Shown here: positions 1 through 8,520 of the stretch, one piece after another
Position numbering within the stretch: the first letter of the stretch is position 1
Layout: every line of letters starts with the position of its first letter
Origin: Chitinispirillaceae bacterium
Lineage (GTDB): Bacteria; Fibrobacterota; Chitinivibrionia; Chitinivibrionales; Chitinispirillaceae
Direction of reading: 5' to 3'
Length of the DNA: 64,000 nucleotides
Assembly (NCBI GenBank): GCA_016929595.1
Contig: JAFGIN010000027.1
Coordinates: forward strand, 111,705-175,704
The notes under the pieces: generated by a model
What the model was told of the DNA's origin: nothing
Seen by the model: the letters and a program-made list of their open reading frames with translations, nothing else
Database searches by the model: none
Program-made: the position numbers and the translations under genes

Positions 1-415
1 CAATTTTTCCTGAAGCAAGCAGAGGCTCAAGTGCTTTTGATAACGTCTGCCAGGATACATTATACCGGTTCTGCAACTCTTTTTTTGCAGGTAACATCAC
101 TCCTGTTTTTTGATGACAATCAATGTAATCATTGACCAAAGCATCTCTCAATTGTTGCCACTTACCCTTCATTTGCCTGTTTTCAGGAACAGATTTTTCA
201 GATACCTCCTTTTTAATCCGAATCTCATGCCCCCATTGAGAGACCAGATTATGTTGCTTTTTCAGTAATGTAATAACCTTGCTGACTGTTGCCGGACATA
301 CGTTACAATGCTTCGCTATTTCGCGTAGCGAGGGTAATGTGGTCATACTACTCTCTTTGATCAATTTTGTAATATATGTAGAAACGTTGTCTCTTGCCGG
401 ATGTGTTCGATTCAT
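1..415 (-). CDS. GntR-type winged-helix transcriptional regulator, 3' end outside the window
   Basis: The reading frame opens at an ATG at 415 and runs off the left edge, giving about 138 residues. It shows two consecutive winged-helix units: residues about 25-60 (LPSLREIAKHCNVCPATVSK) and about 108-138 (LPAKKELQNRYNVSWQTLSK). Both have the GntR pattern LPSxRELAxxxxVSxxTVxKAL. The family binds operator DNA and usually has a C-terminal effector domain, which here would lie off the window. It is divergent from the GH16 glucanase gene across a 169-bp intergenic region, so it may regulate that gene; this is inferred from position only. The effector domain type cannot be seen. Confidence 0.75.
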   Translation of the reverse strand, partial: MNRTHPARDNVSTYITKLIKESSMTTLPSLREIAKHCNVCPATVSKVITLLKKQHNLVSQWGHEIRIKKEVSEKSVPENRQMKGKWQQLRDALVNDYIDCHQKTGVMLPAKKELQNRYNVSWQTLSKALEPLLASGKI

Positions 416-584
416 AGTGTTATTTGCTTAATCACAATTTAAATAAACAGTAAACAATTATTTAAAATATAGAATTTTAACCGGACTTTTATAAAGTACT
501 ATTTTTTTATTTTAATCATTGTAAGCGGATAAATGTCTTTCAACAGAGAAAAAATAATTTCCAAAAATATCAGGAGGATTCGAA

Positions 585-1667
585 ATGGTTTTAAAAAGAG
601 GTACACTGTTTTTATTGTTTCTATTGAGTGTTTCTTTCGCAGAGATTAAAGTTCGTGGGGCAGAGCTAGCGTCTAAAGATCAACTGCTCTATGGCCGGTT
701 TGAAGTAAGAATGCAGACCGCTGAAGGTAAAGGTATCCTTTCAACTTTTTTTACATACGAAAGTGATGGATGGATGCCTAACTCAGGAAATCCATGGCGT
801 GAGCTCGATATCGAAGTTCTGGGGCGCTATACTGATCAATTTCAGACTAATATCATAACCGGGACTGCTGAAAAGAGAATAACTTCAGAATTTTTTCCTA
901 AAGTTATTTCCAACCCTGCATCCGGATATCACACCTACGCAATTGAATGGACCCCGGATTACGTGGCATTTCTATTCGATGGAGAAGTCATGCGAAAAAC
1001 TGAAGCGAATGATGCAAAAAAACAGATCACCGATTGCCGTGATATTCCTCAATCATATCGTTTTAATTTCTGGGCCAACGCAATATCTTCATGGGTAGGC
1101 GCATTCGATGCATCAATACTTCCACGGTATCAATTTGTGAACTGGATCAAATACTATAAATACTCAACAAGCAATAAATCATTTACTCTTGACTGGACTG
1201 ATAATTTTGATTCATTTAATTCTTCACGATGGTCCAAATCTACTCACACTATTGAGGATTTCACTCAATTCAGTGCTGCAAATATTATTTTTAAAGATGG
1301 TACACTGATACTTGCAATGACAGATCTTTCTGGAAACGGATTGTCAAATATTACAGTTCCACCTGATGTACAAACTGAAATTACAGAAAAACGCCTCAGT
1401 AGAAAGAGTAAAAAAAAATTTTCCATTAAAATGTCCGGCAAATGGATTCTTTGTTCGCTTGAACCATCAATGAATCGTACTGTATCATATGTAATTACTG
1501 ATATGTACGGTAGAACTGTTTCAGAATCTACTGTATTCACTTCAGGAAATAGCAGCTTTTCCATTCCACTGGGTTCAACTTACAGACCCGATGGGATGTA
1601 TATTATCAGAGTGAAAACTGATACGGGAATTTATTCACATGTTTTCACGTCTATAAAAAGACAATAA
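585..1667 (+). CDS. Secreted GH16 endo-beta-1,3-1,4-glucanase (lichenase), circularly permuted, with Por-type tail
   Basis: A hydrolase of mixed-linkage glucan. Residues 1-19 form a signal peptide. The GH16 catalytic motif ELDIEVLG is at 73-80 (Glu73 nucleophile, Asp75, Glu77 acid/base). The strand that opens ordinary bacterial lichenases (F-x-x-F-N-S-x-x-W plus the NNxxFxxDGxLxLxLT region) here lies after the catalytic region, at about 200-246 (TLDWTDNFDSFNSSRW). This is the permuted order known for the Fibrobacter succinogenes enzyme. Residues about 283-360 look like a type IX secretion tail (DMYGRTV, PDGMYIIRVKT). An AGGAGG ribosome site sits 8 bases before the ATG. The gene stands alone, divergent from a GntR-type gene. 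Family assignment is firm; exact substrate is inferred. Confidence 0.93.
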   Translation: MVLKRGTLFLLFLLSVSFAEIKVRGAELASKDQLLYGRFEVRMQTAEGKGILSTFFTYESDGWMPNSGNPWRELDIEVLGRYTDQFQTNIITGTAEKRITSEFFPKVISNPASGYHTYAIEWTPDYVAFLFDGEVMRKTEANDAKKQITDCRDIPQSYRFNFWANAISSWVGAFDASILPRYQFVNWIKYYKYSTSNKSFTLDWTDNFDSFNSSRWSKSTHTIEDFTQFSAANIIFKDGTLILAMTDLSGNGLSNITVPPDVQTEITEKRLSRKSKKKFSIKMSGKWILCSLEPSMNRTVSYVITDMYGRTVSESTVFTSGNSSFSIPLGSTYRPDGMYIIRVKTDTGIYSHVFTSIKRQ

Positions 1668-1670
1668 CCG

Positions 1671-1797
1671 TAACTATTATTCCGGCTATTAAATAGCACT
1701 CGCTGTAATCTCGCTAAAGCTTACAATTTTGAATCGTGTCCTTAAGAACAGGCCACCCTTAAGTGTTAAATGAGTACTATTTAATTGTCGATGTAAG
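1671..1797 (+). repeat. Intergenic repeat family 1, copy A (longest copy)
   Basis: Starts just after the GH16 stop. About 85 bases (1675-1759) match 24630-24719 with 58 of 63 identities over the core after one 2-base indel; the core contains ctcgctaaagctta and tgtccttaagaacaggccac. The last 35 bases (gagtactatttaattgtcg and flanks) match a second partial copy at 32431-32466. The centre tgtccttaagaaca is a near-palindrome around CTTAAG. The rest of the 676-base gap to the next gene is very AT-rich and holds the two TTCGGAA motifs listed separately. Confidence 0.7.
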
Positions 1798-2076
1798 AAA
1801 TTAGAGCGTTTTTAAAAAGTCATCCACACCTCTCCCTAAAACAGGTATTTGCCCATACTTTACTACGACATGAAGGAATTATTAATAAAATTGTGTGACA
1901 CTGATACAACCTGTAGTTCGCAGCAACGTTAGAGATATATGTGAACATATAACTGCGTAAAACCCTGGCTTCATGTAATGATTCCCTGCAGGGAATAAGA
2001 GAATTCTGGAGAGCATTTTTTTCTACAATAATTAAAGGGCTTACAGCCCATTTTTGCAATAACCTGCAATGTCTAT

Positions 2077-2216
2077 ATGTTCGGAATTATAAGTATTTTT
2101 TTGTATTTTTTTTAACTTATTTTATACATATAATACATTAAGATAACGTTTTAGTCATTGTATTCAGTACTATTATAAACTTTAAAATAACTTGATATTT
2201 ATTATCATGTTCGGAA
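2077..2216 (+). promoter_or_regulatory. Two copies of ATGTTCGGAA upstream of the CE1 esterase
   Basis: The decamer ATGTTCGGAA occurs at 2077-2086 and 2207-2216, 130 bases apart, in AT-rich DNA 130-260 bases upstream of the esterase start. A third exact copy, inverted, is at 20078-20087 upstream of a TIGR02147 regulator gene. All three are intergenic and next to T-rich runs. A shared regulator site is a guess from recurrence and position. Confidence 0.35.
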
Positions 2217-2343
2217 CAATAATTAATTTTTTTTGCATTATTTGTTTTTTTTAATTATGTTATCAATAAATAGAACCACTGAAACAACAGACACAACACA
2301 ACCTTTATAACATTTTTATGAGAACATTAACCAGGAAGATTTT

Positions 2344-3489
2344 ATGAGCAACAAGCAATCAGTATTTGTTTTATCGATAATTTTTTACAGCATAACATTA
2401 TGCACCGCTCAATTTGGTGCCTCTTATAAATGGAACAATTCGGGGAGTAACCTCCCTTCAGGTTATAAACATGAAACCTATCATAGCTCTCTAATAAATA
2501 CTGATATCGGATATGTAATCTATCTTCCACCCGACTATAACAACTCTTCAGACCGTTATCCGGTGATATATTCTCTGCATGGTATGGGCGGCAATGAAAA
2601 TTCAAACAGCCAGAACTATTCCGGCGTCCTTCAGAGTGGCATCACAAGCAATTCATTTCCTCCGGTAATAGTAGTATTTATTAATGGCAGAGGAAATACA
2701 TTCTACAGTAATTCCAAAGACGGAAAAGTTAAGTGTGAATCATCAATAATGACAGAGCTTATTCCGCATATTGATTCCACCTACCGGACTAAAAAAGATC
2801 GTACCCAACGCGCTATAGAGGGAATGTCCATGGGGGGGTTCGGCGCATTAATGCTTGGATTCAAATATCCTGAGATGTTCGCCAGCATTGCCACCTATGA
2901 TGCTGCGCTTGTCAATTGGGACACCCTGAGCCAGCAGCAATTTGACCGAAGTACCCCCAATGATATTTTTGGAAATGATAGAAATTACTTCAATGAGAAC
3001 AGCTACCCGTTTACCTTTCTTAAAAAGAACTCTGCAACAATCAAAACACTGGGTATCCAAATACGCATGATCACCGGAGACAATGATAAGCAGATGGGAC
3101 CGCTGTATTATTATAACTTATCCATGAGAGATTCGTTGCAGGCGAATGGGATCAGTCTTGATTTTAAGGTCATTCCCGGGGGAACCCATGGCTCCGGCAT
3201 GAATGCAACAACTATTAAAGAAAATATGATTTTTCATACAACAAATTTCAACGCTGCAATAACAGATATAAACAGACGATCTGTCTTTAAAAAGCCTTCC
3301 GGCAGCATTCAACCTGAAGCATTTACACTATCAGCAGGGGGATCGTTCAACATTTATCAATACCGGCAACATTCTAATGGCTTCACCAGAGTGTATGATT
3401 TCAGGGGAAGAGTCGCAGGAGTAATTCCTGGTTCCGGTCTGAATAAAAAACGATTAGGATCTGCAGTGTATATTATAAGCACAAAATAA
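2344..3489 (+). CDS. Secreted CE1-type esterase (putative esterase/feruloyl-esterase family) with Por-type tail
   Basis: Signal peptide at 1-22. The alpha/beta-hydrolase esterase-D fold (PF00756) covers about 42-300: IYLPPDYNNSSDRYPVIYSLHG with oxyanion region, nucleophile Ser162 in GMSMGG, an acidic residue in TGDND (244-248), and His282 in PGGTHG. Members remove acetyl or feruloyl groups from xylan side chains. The last 70 residues resemble a type IX secretion tail (RVYDFRGRVAGV ... AVYIIS). Weak ribosome site (ggaag) before the ATG. Neighbouring GH16 and GH11 genes fit a hemicellulose role. Substrate (feruloyl or acetyl) is not decided by sequence. Confidence 0.88.
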   Translation: MSNKQSVFVLSIIFYSITLCTAQFGASYKWNNSGSNLPSGYKHETYHSSLINTDIGYVIYLPPDYNNSSDRYPVIYSLHGMGGNENSNSQNYSGVLQSGITSNSFPPVIVVFINGRGNTFYSNSKDGKVKCESSIMTELIPHIDSTYRTKKDRTQRAIEGMSMGGFGALMLGFKYPEMFASIATYDAALVNWDTLSQQQFDRSTPNDIFGNDRNYFNENSYPFTFLKKNSATIKTLGIQIRMITGDNDKQMGPLYYYNLSMRDSLQANGISLDFKVIPGGTHGSGMNATTIKENMIFHTTNFNAAITDINRRSVFKKPSGSIQPEAFTLSAGGSFNIYQYRQHSNGFTRVYDFRGRVAGVIPGSGLNKKRLGSAVYIISTK

Positions 3490-3600
3490 AAAAGGGCGAA
3501 CAAAATTCCGGCTCATAAAGCACCATTCATCACTATGTAAGGCTTTATACAAACCGTTAAAAAACTTTGTATCATCGGGATATTGACGAAAGCAGAAGAA

Positions 3601-3640
3601 AAGACTGCCGGATCACAAGATAGCCGTGCAGTCTTGTTTT
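3601..3640 (+). terminator. Hairpin downstream of the CE1 esterase, possible terminator
   Basis: Arms AAGACTGC (3601-3608) and GCAGTCTT (3628-3635) pair perfectly over 8 bases and are followed by gtttt. It lies about 110 bases after the esterase stop. The loop is long (19 bases), so a terminator role is only probable. Confidence 0.45.
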
Positions 3641-3882
3641 GTAATGATACAATTTATACGGATTCGTTAGTTGCTCTTTCAACGGCGACACCTGAAAATA
3701 ATTGGACTCAATCGAGAACATTCCCTTAAAACTAGCACTCATTTCCGATGGGAGTAGGAATGCTGATAGGTATTTTAATCTTTTTTACTTATGAGTTTAA
3801 AATATTGCTTGCATTGGCCGGTTTCAAACTAAACCCTCATAAGATAATTAATACGTTTCACTATCACTTTTGTTAAATTTCC

Positions 3883-3910
3883 GGAACTTACTAACCGTCA
3901 TACCCGTCTA
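3883..3910 (+). promoter_or_regulatory. ECF-sigma-type promoter for the Spy-like/sigma/anti-sigma operon
   Basis: GGAACTT (3883-3889), a 15-base spacer, then CGTCTA (3905-3910). This matches the well-known GGAACTT / GTCTAA shape of many extracytoplasmic-function sigma promoters. It is about 105 bases before the Spy-like gene, whose operon encodes an ECF sigma factor, so autoregulation is likely. The rest of the 490-base gap holds only the hairpin at 3601. Confidence 0.65.
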
Positions 3911-4014
3911 AAATTCAGGAAACCAGAAAAAAGGTTTCAATTATTTCATTTATATCTTATAATTTCCCGAAATTAGTTTTAATGCAAAAATCATTTATAA
4001 GAAGGAGTAACCCA

Positions 4015-4611
4015 ATGAGACATTTTCCCTATTTTCAACAACTGGTATTGATTGGCTGTTGTGTATGTACGTTGTATGCACAACCTTCAGAAGAGAACGA
4101 CAAAAACAGACCTGGGCCTTATTATCAGATGCACCCGGATATGCCACCTCCGCCCCCTTTGGAAAATGGTATAGCCTTCAAACCGGATGGAGTTCTTCCG
4201 GATCCAATGATGCTGCGCGATCCTGTCAGACTAAAATCGTTTCTCGTTGAAATCGGGATTAATGATCGTTCTAAAGAGCAGATTTTGAGTCTGGTACGTG
4301 ATTTTAACAATTCTATGGAAGAACGAATCTTACGGATGCAGCAGGAAGAGATCAACATAAAAACAGAACTATTAAAAGAAAATCCGGATCTGGCTGCGAT
4401 TCAGAAAAATATCAACAAAAAATCACAGATTTTTTCAGAAATAGAATTTGCTCAAATTAAAAGGGACATCGGAATAAAAAAATTGCTCAGCGACGAAGAG
4501 TTTGAGTTGTGGAAATCACTGATGAGAAAGCAGATGTTGCTGCATATGAAAAAGTTTAAAAATGTTTACCAGAGAAGGGATGATACTGGTTCAGGACGTG
4601 AATCAAGATGA
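4015..4611 (+). CDS. Spy/CpxP-like periplasmic protein
   Basis: The ATG at 4015 is preferred over an in-frame ATG at 3982 because GAAGGAG sits 7 bases before it and the product then begins with a normal signal peptide (MRHFPYFQQLVLIGCCVCTLYAQ). The mature protein has a Pro-rich stretch (MPPPPPLENG) and a long charged helical region, about residues 75-190, of the Spy/CpxP/LTxxQ type (MEERILRMQQEEINIKTELL). Such proteins are periplasmic chaperones or stress sensors. Its stop overlaps the sigma-factor start by 4 bases (ATGA), so the two are translationally coupled. Assigned by composition and context rather than strict motifs. Confidence 0.7.
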   Translation: MRHFPYFQQLVLIGCCVCTLYAQPSEENDKNRPGPYYQMHPDMPPPPPLENGIAFKPDGVLPDPMMLRDPVRLKSFLVEIGINDRSKEQILSLVRDFNNSMEERILRMQQEEINIKTELLKENPDLAAIQKNINKKSQIFSEIEFAQIKRDIGIKKLLSDEEFELWKSLMRKQMLLHMKKFKNVYQRRDDTGSGRESR

Positions 4612-5165
4612 CAATAAGTGAAAATGCATCCTGCATAATACCTAAGGATGCTGCTGATTTATCAGAATCACCATTGCAACGTATCAGAACCTGTATGATT
4701 GAAAATCGTGCTGAACTGATCAGCGTTGCATTCCGTATCACCTTTGATAAAGATGCAGCTGAAGATATTATTCAGGACATATCTCTTTCTCTCTGTTCCA
4801 GCAGTGAGCAGTTCAAAGGACTTTCTTCGCCCAAAACATATATCTATCGAATTGTCATCAATCGAAGTATCGATTACCTTCGGAAAATTAAACGTTCACG
4901 CTCATTGTTAAATAATATATTTTTTTATCAACAACCAGAATCGTCACATGGCGATCTCCTGGAGACAAAAGATCTTGCATCGAAAGTTTTCATGAAGATT
5001 CCTGAAAAATTCAGAGTACCTTTGATCCTTGCAGAAATTAAAGAATTGTCATACGAAGAGATTGCCAAAACCCTTTCATTACCTGTTAACACCATTAAAA
5101 CAAGGATTTTCCGTTGCAGGGAGAAACTGAGAATCGCATATGAAAAACTGGAGATACTGCCATGA
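4608..5165 (+). CDS. RNA polymerase ECF-type sigma factor
   Basis: 185 residues, usual length for the ECF group. Region 2 is at about 35-95 (FDKDAAEDIIQDISLSL, then SPKTYIYRIVINRSIDYLRK), and region 4 at about 125-180 (KIPEKFRVPLILAEIKELSY, then EEIAKTLSLPVNTIKTRIFR with its helix-turn-helix). It starts inside the stop of the Spy-like gene and its own stop overlaps the next start by 4 bases. It directs polymerase to envelope-stress type promoters; the operon promoter at 3883-3910 fits such a target. Its partner inhibitor is the next gene. Confidence 0.93.
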   Translation: MTISENASCIIPKDAADLSESPLQRIRTCMIENRAELISVAFRITFDKDAAEDIIQDISLSLCSSSEQFKGLSSPKTYIYRIVINRSIDYLRKIKRSRSLLNNIFFYQQPESSHGDLLETKDLASKVFMKIPEKFRVPLILAEIKELSYEEIAKTLSLPVNTIKTRIFRCREKLRIAYEKLEILP

Positions 5166-5731
5166 GTAAATGTAAAAAAAATAGAATACTGATCAGCAGG
5201 ATGATTGATCGTGACCTGTCGGTTGAAGAACGGAATGTTCTTGAGAAACACATTCAGATATGTGATCGATGCTTTTCAGTTTTAAAAGGTTACAAAAAAG
5301 TCAGCAATGTTCTTGACACAATTTTTTTAGAAAAAAAGGATATTATTAAAGCAAATCCACAACTACCCGGAGAATCCTTCTTCTGGAAATCATTCAGGAT
5401 GAACAGGTTGATTCCACTGACTGGTTTTGCGACAATTGCGTGCATACTGATCACACTCTTCTTCTCATATGAATCAAGCAGTAAAAAGGTTCTTTTACTC
5501 TTGAATCATTCAACCATATCCCTGATGAGCCTCCCTCTGAGCTCATTCTCATATTATGGATATACAGTTGAAACGCCTGTTCAGTCACAGTTTTCATATG
5601 CGATCGACTGTTTTGACTATACAGAAGTGAATCCGGTTGAAATATATCGGGGATATGAAAGCCCTTTATTCAACGATAAAATATCTGATGATTCCCATTT
5701 CTGCCACTCTTCACAATTTTTACTTGAATAA
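5162..5731 (+). CDS. Anti-sigma factor with zinc-finger motif and one membrane segment
   Basis: The N-terminus carries the zinc-binding anti-sigma signature His30-x3-Cys34-x2-Cys37 (HIQICDRC). One hydrophobic helix at about 82-101 (LIPLTGFATIACILITLFFS) puts the last ~85 residues outside the membrane. The family holds its cognate ECF factor inactive until an envelope signal. It overlaps the sigma gene by 4 bases, so the pair is made together. The outer domain (about 105-189) is not recognised. A Spy-like protein, sigma factor and anti-sigma make a complete stress-response operon. Confidence 0.85.
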   Translation: MSKCKKNRILISRMIDRDLSVEERNVLEKHIQICDRCFSVLKGYKKVSNVLDTIFLEKKDIIKANPQLPGESFFWKSFRMNRLIPLTGFATIACILITLFFSYESSSKKVLLLLNHSTISLMSLPLSSFSYYGYTVETPVQSQFSYAIDCFDYTEVNPVEIYRGYESPLFNDKISDDSHFCHSSQFLLE

Positions 5732-5964
5732 GGTCTCCAAAATGTTTCCACGACAGCATTCATCTGTAAAAACAATACTGATAACAATAAAAAATTCTGC
5801 ATTGATTTTGTCAGACACTAAAAACCAGCCACTAATAGCTTTTAAATAATCGGCTGTCGCGAATGATTTTTCTTCATGAAAACGTGAGCTGCTACGGGCA
5901 TCTGGGATCCTTACGAGTTAAGTAACAAACGTAAGCATCGAAACTGGACGTATGCCGAAAAGCT

Positions 5965-6077
5965 ATAATCCTAAAAAAACCGCAGTGCTTGACGCAAATA
6001 ACTCGCAATCTATTGCGCATAAAGTTTTTCAGCTCTTGCGGTTCTTCATCGTCACCTACTGCGGTTTTTAGGATAAT
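5965..6077. repeat. Inverted repeat of about 20 bases enclosing about 70 bases, between convergent genes
   Basis: Left arm ataatcctaaaaaaaccgca at 5965-5984 (plus gt), right arm actgcggtttttaggataat at 6058-6077; they pair almost fully, with a 2-base length difference in the A/T run. The enclosed segment itself has small repeats (ctcgcaatctattgcgca). It lies in the 397-base gap between the anti-sigma stop and the CotH gene end. It could be a bidirectional terminator, a miniature element or a structured RNA. Nothing else was seen in the gap apart from a weak 35-codon frame at 5742-5849. Confidence 0.5.
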
Positions 6078-6128
6078 AGTGATAACTTCAAGGAATCTTC
6101 TTCCCTTTGATACCATTATTATTCATTA

Positions 6129-7937
6129 TCAATTTTCTGTGATGGAACTGATGGATTCTGCTTGTTTTGTGATAAATTTAAACAGGCTCGTATATCCATT
6201 TTCAAAATCAGCGAGGGAAGATAAACACGTGTATCCGCTCTGCTCACCTTCGGAGCCTGTGACATAGGATGCTATAAGATCATGAGCAGCCACCACTTTT
6301 GATGAAGCGACGTCTGTTTTGAGATATTTTGTTGCAAATGTATGTAATTCTTCCAGGTAATATGCATGATATACAGAATCATCCATCAAATATCTGATCA
6401 GCGGCCAGTTCGAACCAACATTGGAGTGAGTCAATGATGCAGTTGCATCAGTTACGGAACCGTTACCTGGCATAGGGCCCATCCCACCCGATTCACTGAA
6501 GGATAATCCAAGATCCCAGGGGATCCATGAGAGCACCCCTTTGTTATTATAAAGGTAATAATTGTGCGCCATTGAACCATATGCATCCCAGTTACCGATT
6601 GCACTATTGATCGCAAGCCACTTTAGAAATAGTCTGACATTGAAAACCGTTTCCAGTTTCGAGCGCCAGGCCTCAGCATTTGACCGATCATTGTGCAGTG
6701 CTGCAAAGAGGGCCGCCAGATCATTGAGGCTGTTATCATCGTTGTTCTTTTCTTCAAATGATGAAGGTTCCCAGATACTGAACCGGGCTCCCGTACCCTC
6801 AGGTTTGTAAAGGTTCCCTTTTTTATTGCCAAACGCGTTTTCAAGAAATGGTCCATCGGGGACTTCAGCCATTGTGTATAAACCGAAGTATTTTTTTCCC
6901 TGTCCATAATCAATAAAGAGACGTACAAAGGTTGTTTTTACCGCTGGAACACCATTGCTACGGAAAAGCTCGCTTGCGACTTTCTCATGCACCAGTGTGT
7001 TATCCATGAAACCATTACATAATGATATATTTTGAAAACCATACATACGCTGATTTTTAATTTCAGTATAGAGTGATTCAAATTTATCGGTTTTAATCCT
7101 GAAGGGTAGTTTATACACTCCCTGTCCCCAGGCACTGACCAGTGATGAATTACCCTTGAGCCTGAATCCAACTTTCGTCCATTTTTTTCCATTGAATTCA
7201 ACGTCAACCGGAATGTAAACAGGTTCGCGGGGAAGAAACTCTGTATTGCCCATTTCACCAAAATTCGAACCTGTATCTCCCGGACCATCCATTTGAGGTT
7301 TACAGAAAAGCTTGCCTCCAATGGTATCAACCTTCCCGCTCATACTCATTCCCATCAAGGTACAGCTGCATGAGTCACCAAACTGTTTATCTTTTGCTGC
7401 ATCAAAAAACTCCTGAGGCATCTGTCCGGAAAAAGGACTTCCGGATCCTGGATTTGTTCCTTGAAAACCCATTCCAGCTGTATCCGGAGATATGTTTACT
7501 CCAGGAATTTTCATTTCATTGGTATCGAAGGGGAGGCCACCTTTCACTCCGGTGGTATCAAAGGGCACCCCCCCCTGCTTTCCTGTATTACCGGGCATAC
7601 CCATACCGCCAGATCCAAAAGAACCCGACATGGAACTCATATCATCCATCAATACTTTCCATGCTGAGTCTGATATAGTTATGTCAATTCTGTTTACTTT
7701 ATTGTCGGGGAATAGTGTGTTGTAGTCAACTTTGGCATCTTTATCATGTGAATAGTACTCCCATCCCTCGGGACGTTCGGTGCTCTTTTTTGCTGTTGTA
7801 TCCGGAATAAGTATCTCATCATCCTGATGTTCATTCAAATCCTGCTGGTTTTCAGGTTCAAAAAGATCACAGGTTAAGGTGAGCATCGTTGCGAGAACTG
7901 TTGTCGTTGAGAGCCGAATCACTTTACCATAAAGCAT
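6129..7937 (-). CDS. CotH-like protein kinase-fold lipoprotein with Gly/Met/Pro-rich insert
   Basis: Lipobox LTLTC at residues 19-23 predicts a lipoprotein. The CotH fold begins near 60 (VNRIDITISDSAWKVLM), is interrupted from about 95 to 215 by a low-complexity region rich in Gly, Met and Pro (repeats like GVPFDTTGVKGGLPFDT), and resumes at about 240-560: FNGKKWTKVGFRLKGNSS, then GNWDAYGSMAHNYYLY, and a WIPWDLGLSF metal-binding motif. CotH proteins are atypical kinases; bacterial secreted forms occur beside surface and polysaccharide-binding proteins. It is transcribed alone on the minus strand. The kinase reaction and substrate are not shown by sequence. Confidence 0.88.
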   Translation of the reverse strand: MLYGKVIRLSTTTVLATMLTLTCDLFEPENQQDLNEHQDDEILIPDTTAKKSTERPEGWEYYSHDKDAKVDYNTLFPDNKVNRIDITISDSAWKVLMDDMSSMSGSFGSGGMGMPGNTGKQGGVPFDTTGVKGGLPFDTNEMKIPGVNISPDTAGMGFQGTNPGSGSPFSGQMPQEFFDAAKDKQFGDSCSCTLMGMSMSGKVDTIGGKLFCKPQMDGPGDTGSNFGEMGNTEFLPREPVYIPVDVEFNGKKWTKVGFRLKGNSSLVSAWGQGVYKLPFRIKTDKFESLYTEIKNQRMYGFQNISLCNGFMDNTLVHEKVASELFRSNGVPAVKTTFVRLFIDYGQGKKYFGLYTMAEVPDGPFLENAFGNKKGNLYKPEGTGARFSIWEPSSFEEKNNDDNSLNDLAALFAALHNDRSNAEAWRSKLETVFNVRLFLKWLAINSAIGNWDAYGSMAHNYYLYNNKGVLSWIPWDLGLSFSESGGMGPMPGNGSVTDATASLTHSNVGSNWPLIRYLMDDSVYHAYYLEELHTFATKYLKTDVASSKVVAAHDLIASYVTGSEGEQSGYTCLSSLADFENGYTSLFKFITKQAESISSITEN

Positions 7938-8236
7938 CAGAATACTCCTTGATTTTTAATTAAGTTGATGTTATGTGGTGATTGGACGAATGGAGAAATA
8001 TAATTGTTCCAGAAATGATGTGGAATTTTTTGGATTACCAGCAACCAGCTCATTATCAATTAACGGCAGTAAAAATTTCAGTTCCGATAAGCACAGATAG
8101 AACAGGTTTACAACCTAAGGACATGATCGAAATAAGAAAATTTTTTCTCAATGATGTTCGGCAACCGTTTCCAACACTCTCGACAAAAAACAATACATCA
8201 CTTCAAGTATTATCACTCTGAACACAGCCGTAGCTA

Positions 8237-8362
8237 ATGATTTCAGGCTCATATATTTCATCACGGCGGCTTCACATGGCAGCTATTTTCGATCTATCGG
8301 GAAAAAAATTGATACCTATCAGATACAATTCAAATATCGACCTGAGAATTTTTATAGATTAA
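8237..8362 (+). pseudogene. Possible remnant of a Por-type C-terminal tail
   Basis: A 41-codon stretch includes AAIFDLSGKKLIPIRYN, which matches the IFDLSGKKL signature of the type IX secretion tails seen on other genes here. It has no upstream coding partner in frame (a TAG lies at 8231) and is in the 583-base gap before the TolB/TPR gene. It could be the decayed end of a lost secreted protein, or chance. A separate open frame at 7982-8221 shows no recognisable product. Confidence 0.3.
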
Positions 8363-8370
8363 CGCCGGCA

Positions 8371-8476
8371 AGGGGGGCCGGGTCATTCAATTCAAGTAAG
8401 CATATAATTGCAAAGCCCTCAGGGGGCCCCCGTGAAAAACTTTTCGACCTTAACAGACCGTTGCCCGGGGGGTCCC
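8371..8476. other. Cluster of G/C homopolymer tracts in AT-rich intergenic DNA
   Basis: Three runs occur within about 100 bases: aggggggccg (8371-8380), agggggccccc (8421-8431, containing the palindrome GGGGGCCCCC) and cccggggggtccc (8464-8476). They stand out sharply from the AT-rich surroundings and lie just after the end of the minus-strand TolB/TPR gene. A terminator or a G-quadruplex-forming site is possible; function unknown. Confidence 0.4.
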
Positions 8477-8520
8477 AAAAAAAATTATAATTCGGGTACC
8501 TGTAGTGGAATCTCTGACGT

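Noticed and set aside
1820..2059. 79-codon minus frame in the GH16-CE1 gap
   Set aside because: No ribosome site or recognised feature; adjoins a repeat element.
5742..5849. Short frame MFPRQHSSVKTILITIKNSA after the anti-sigma gene
   Set aside because: 35 codons with no strong ribosome site and no recognised motif.
7982..8221. 79-codon plus frame between CotH and the TolB/TPR gene
   Set aside because: No ribosome site, no family or signal; kept only as part of the gap description.
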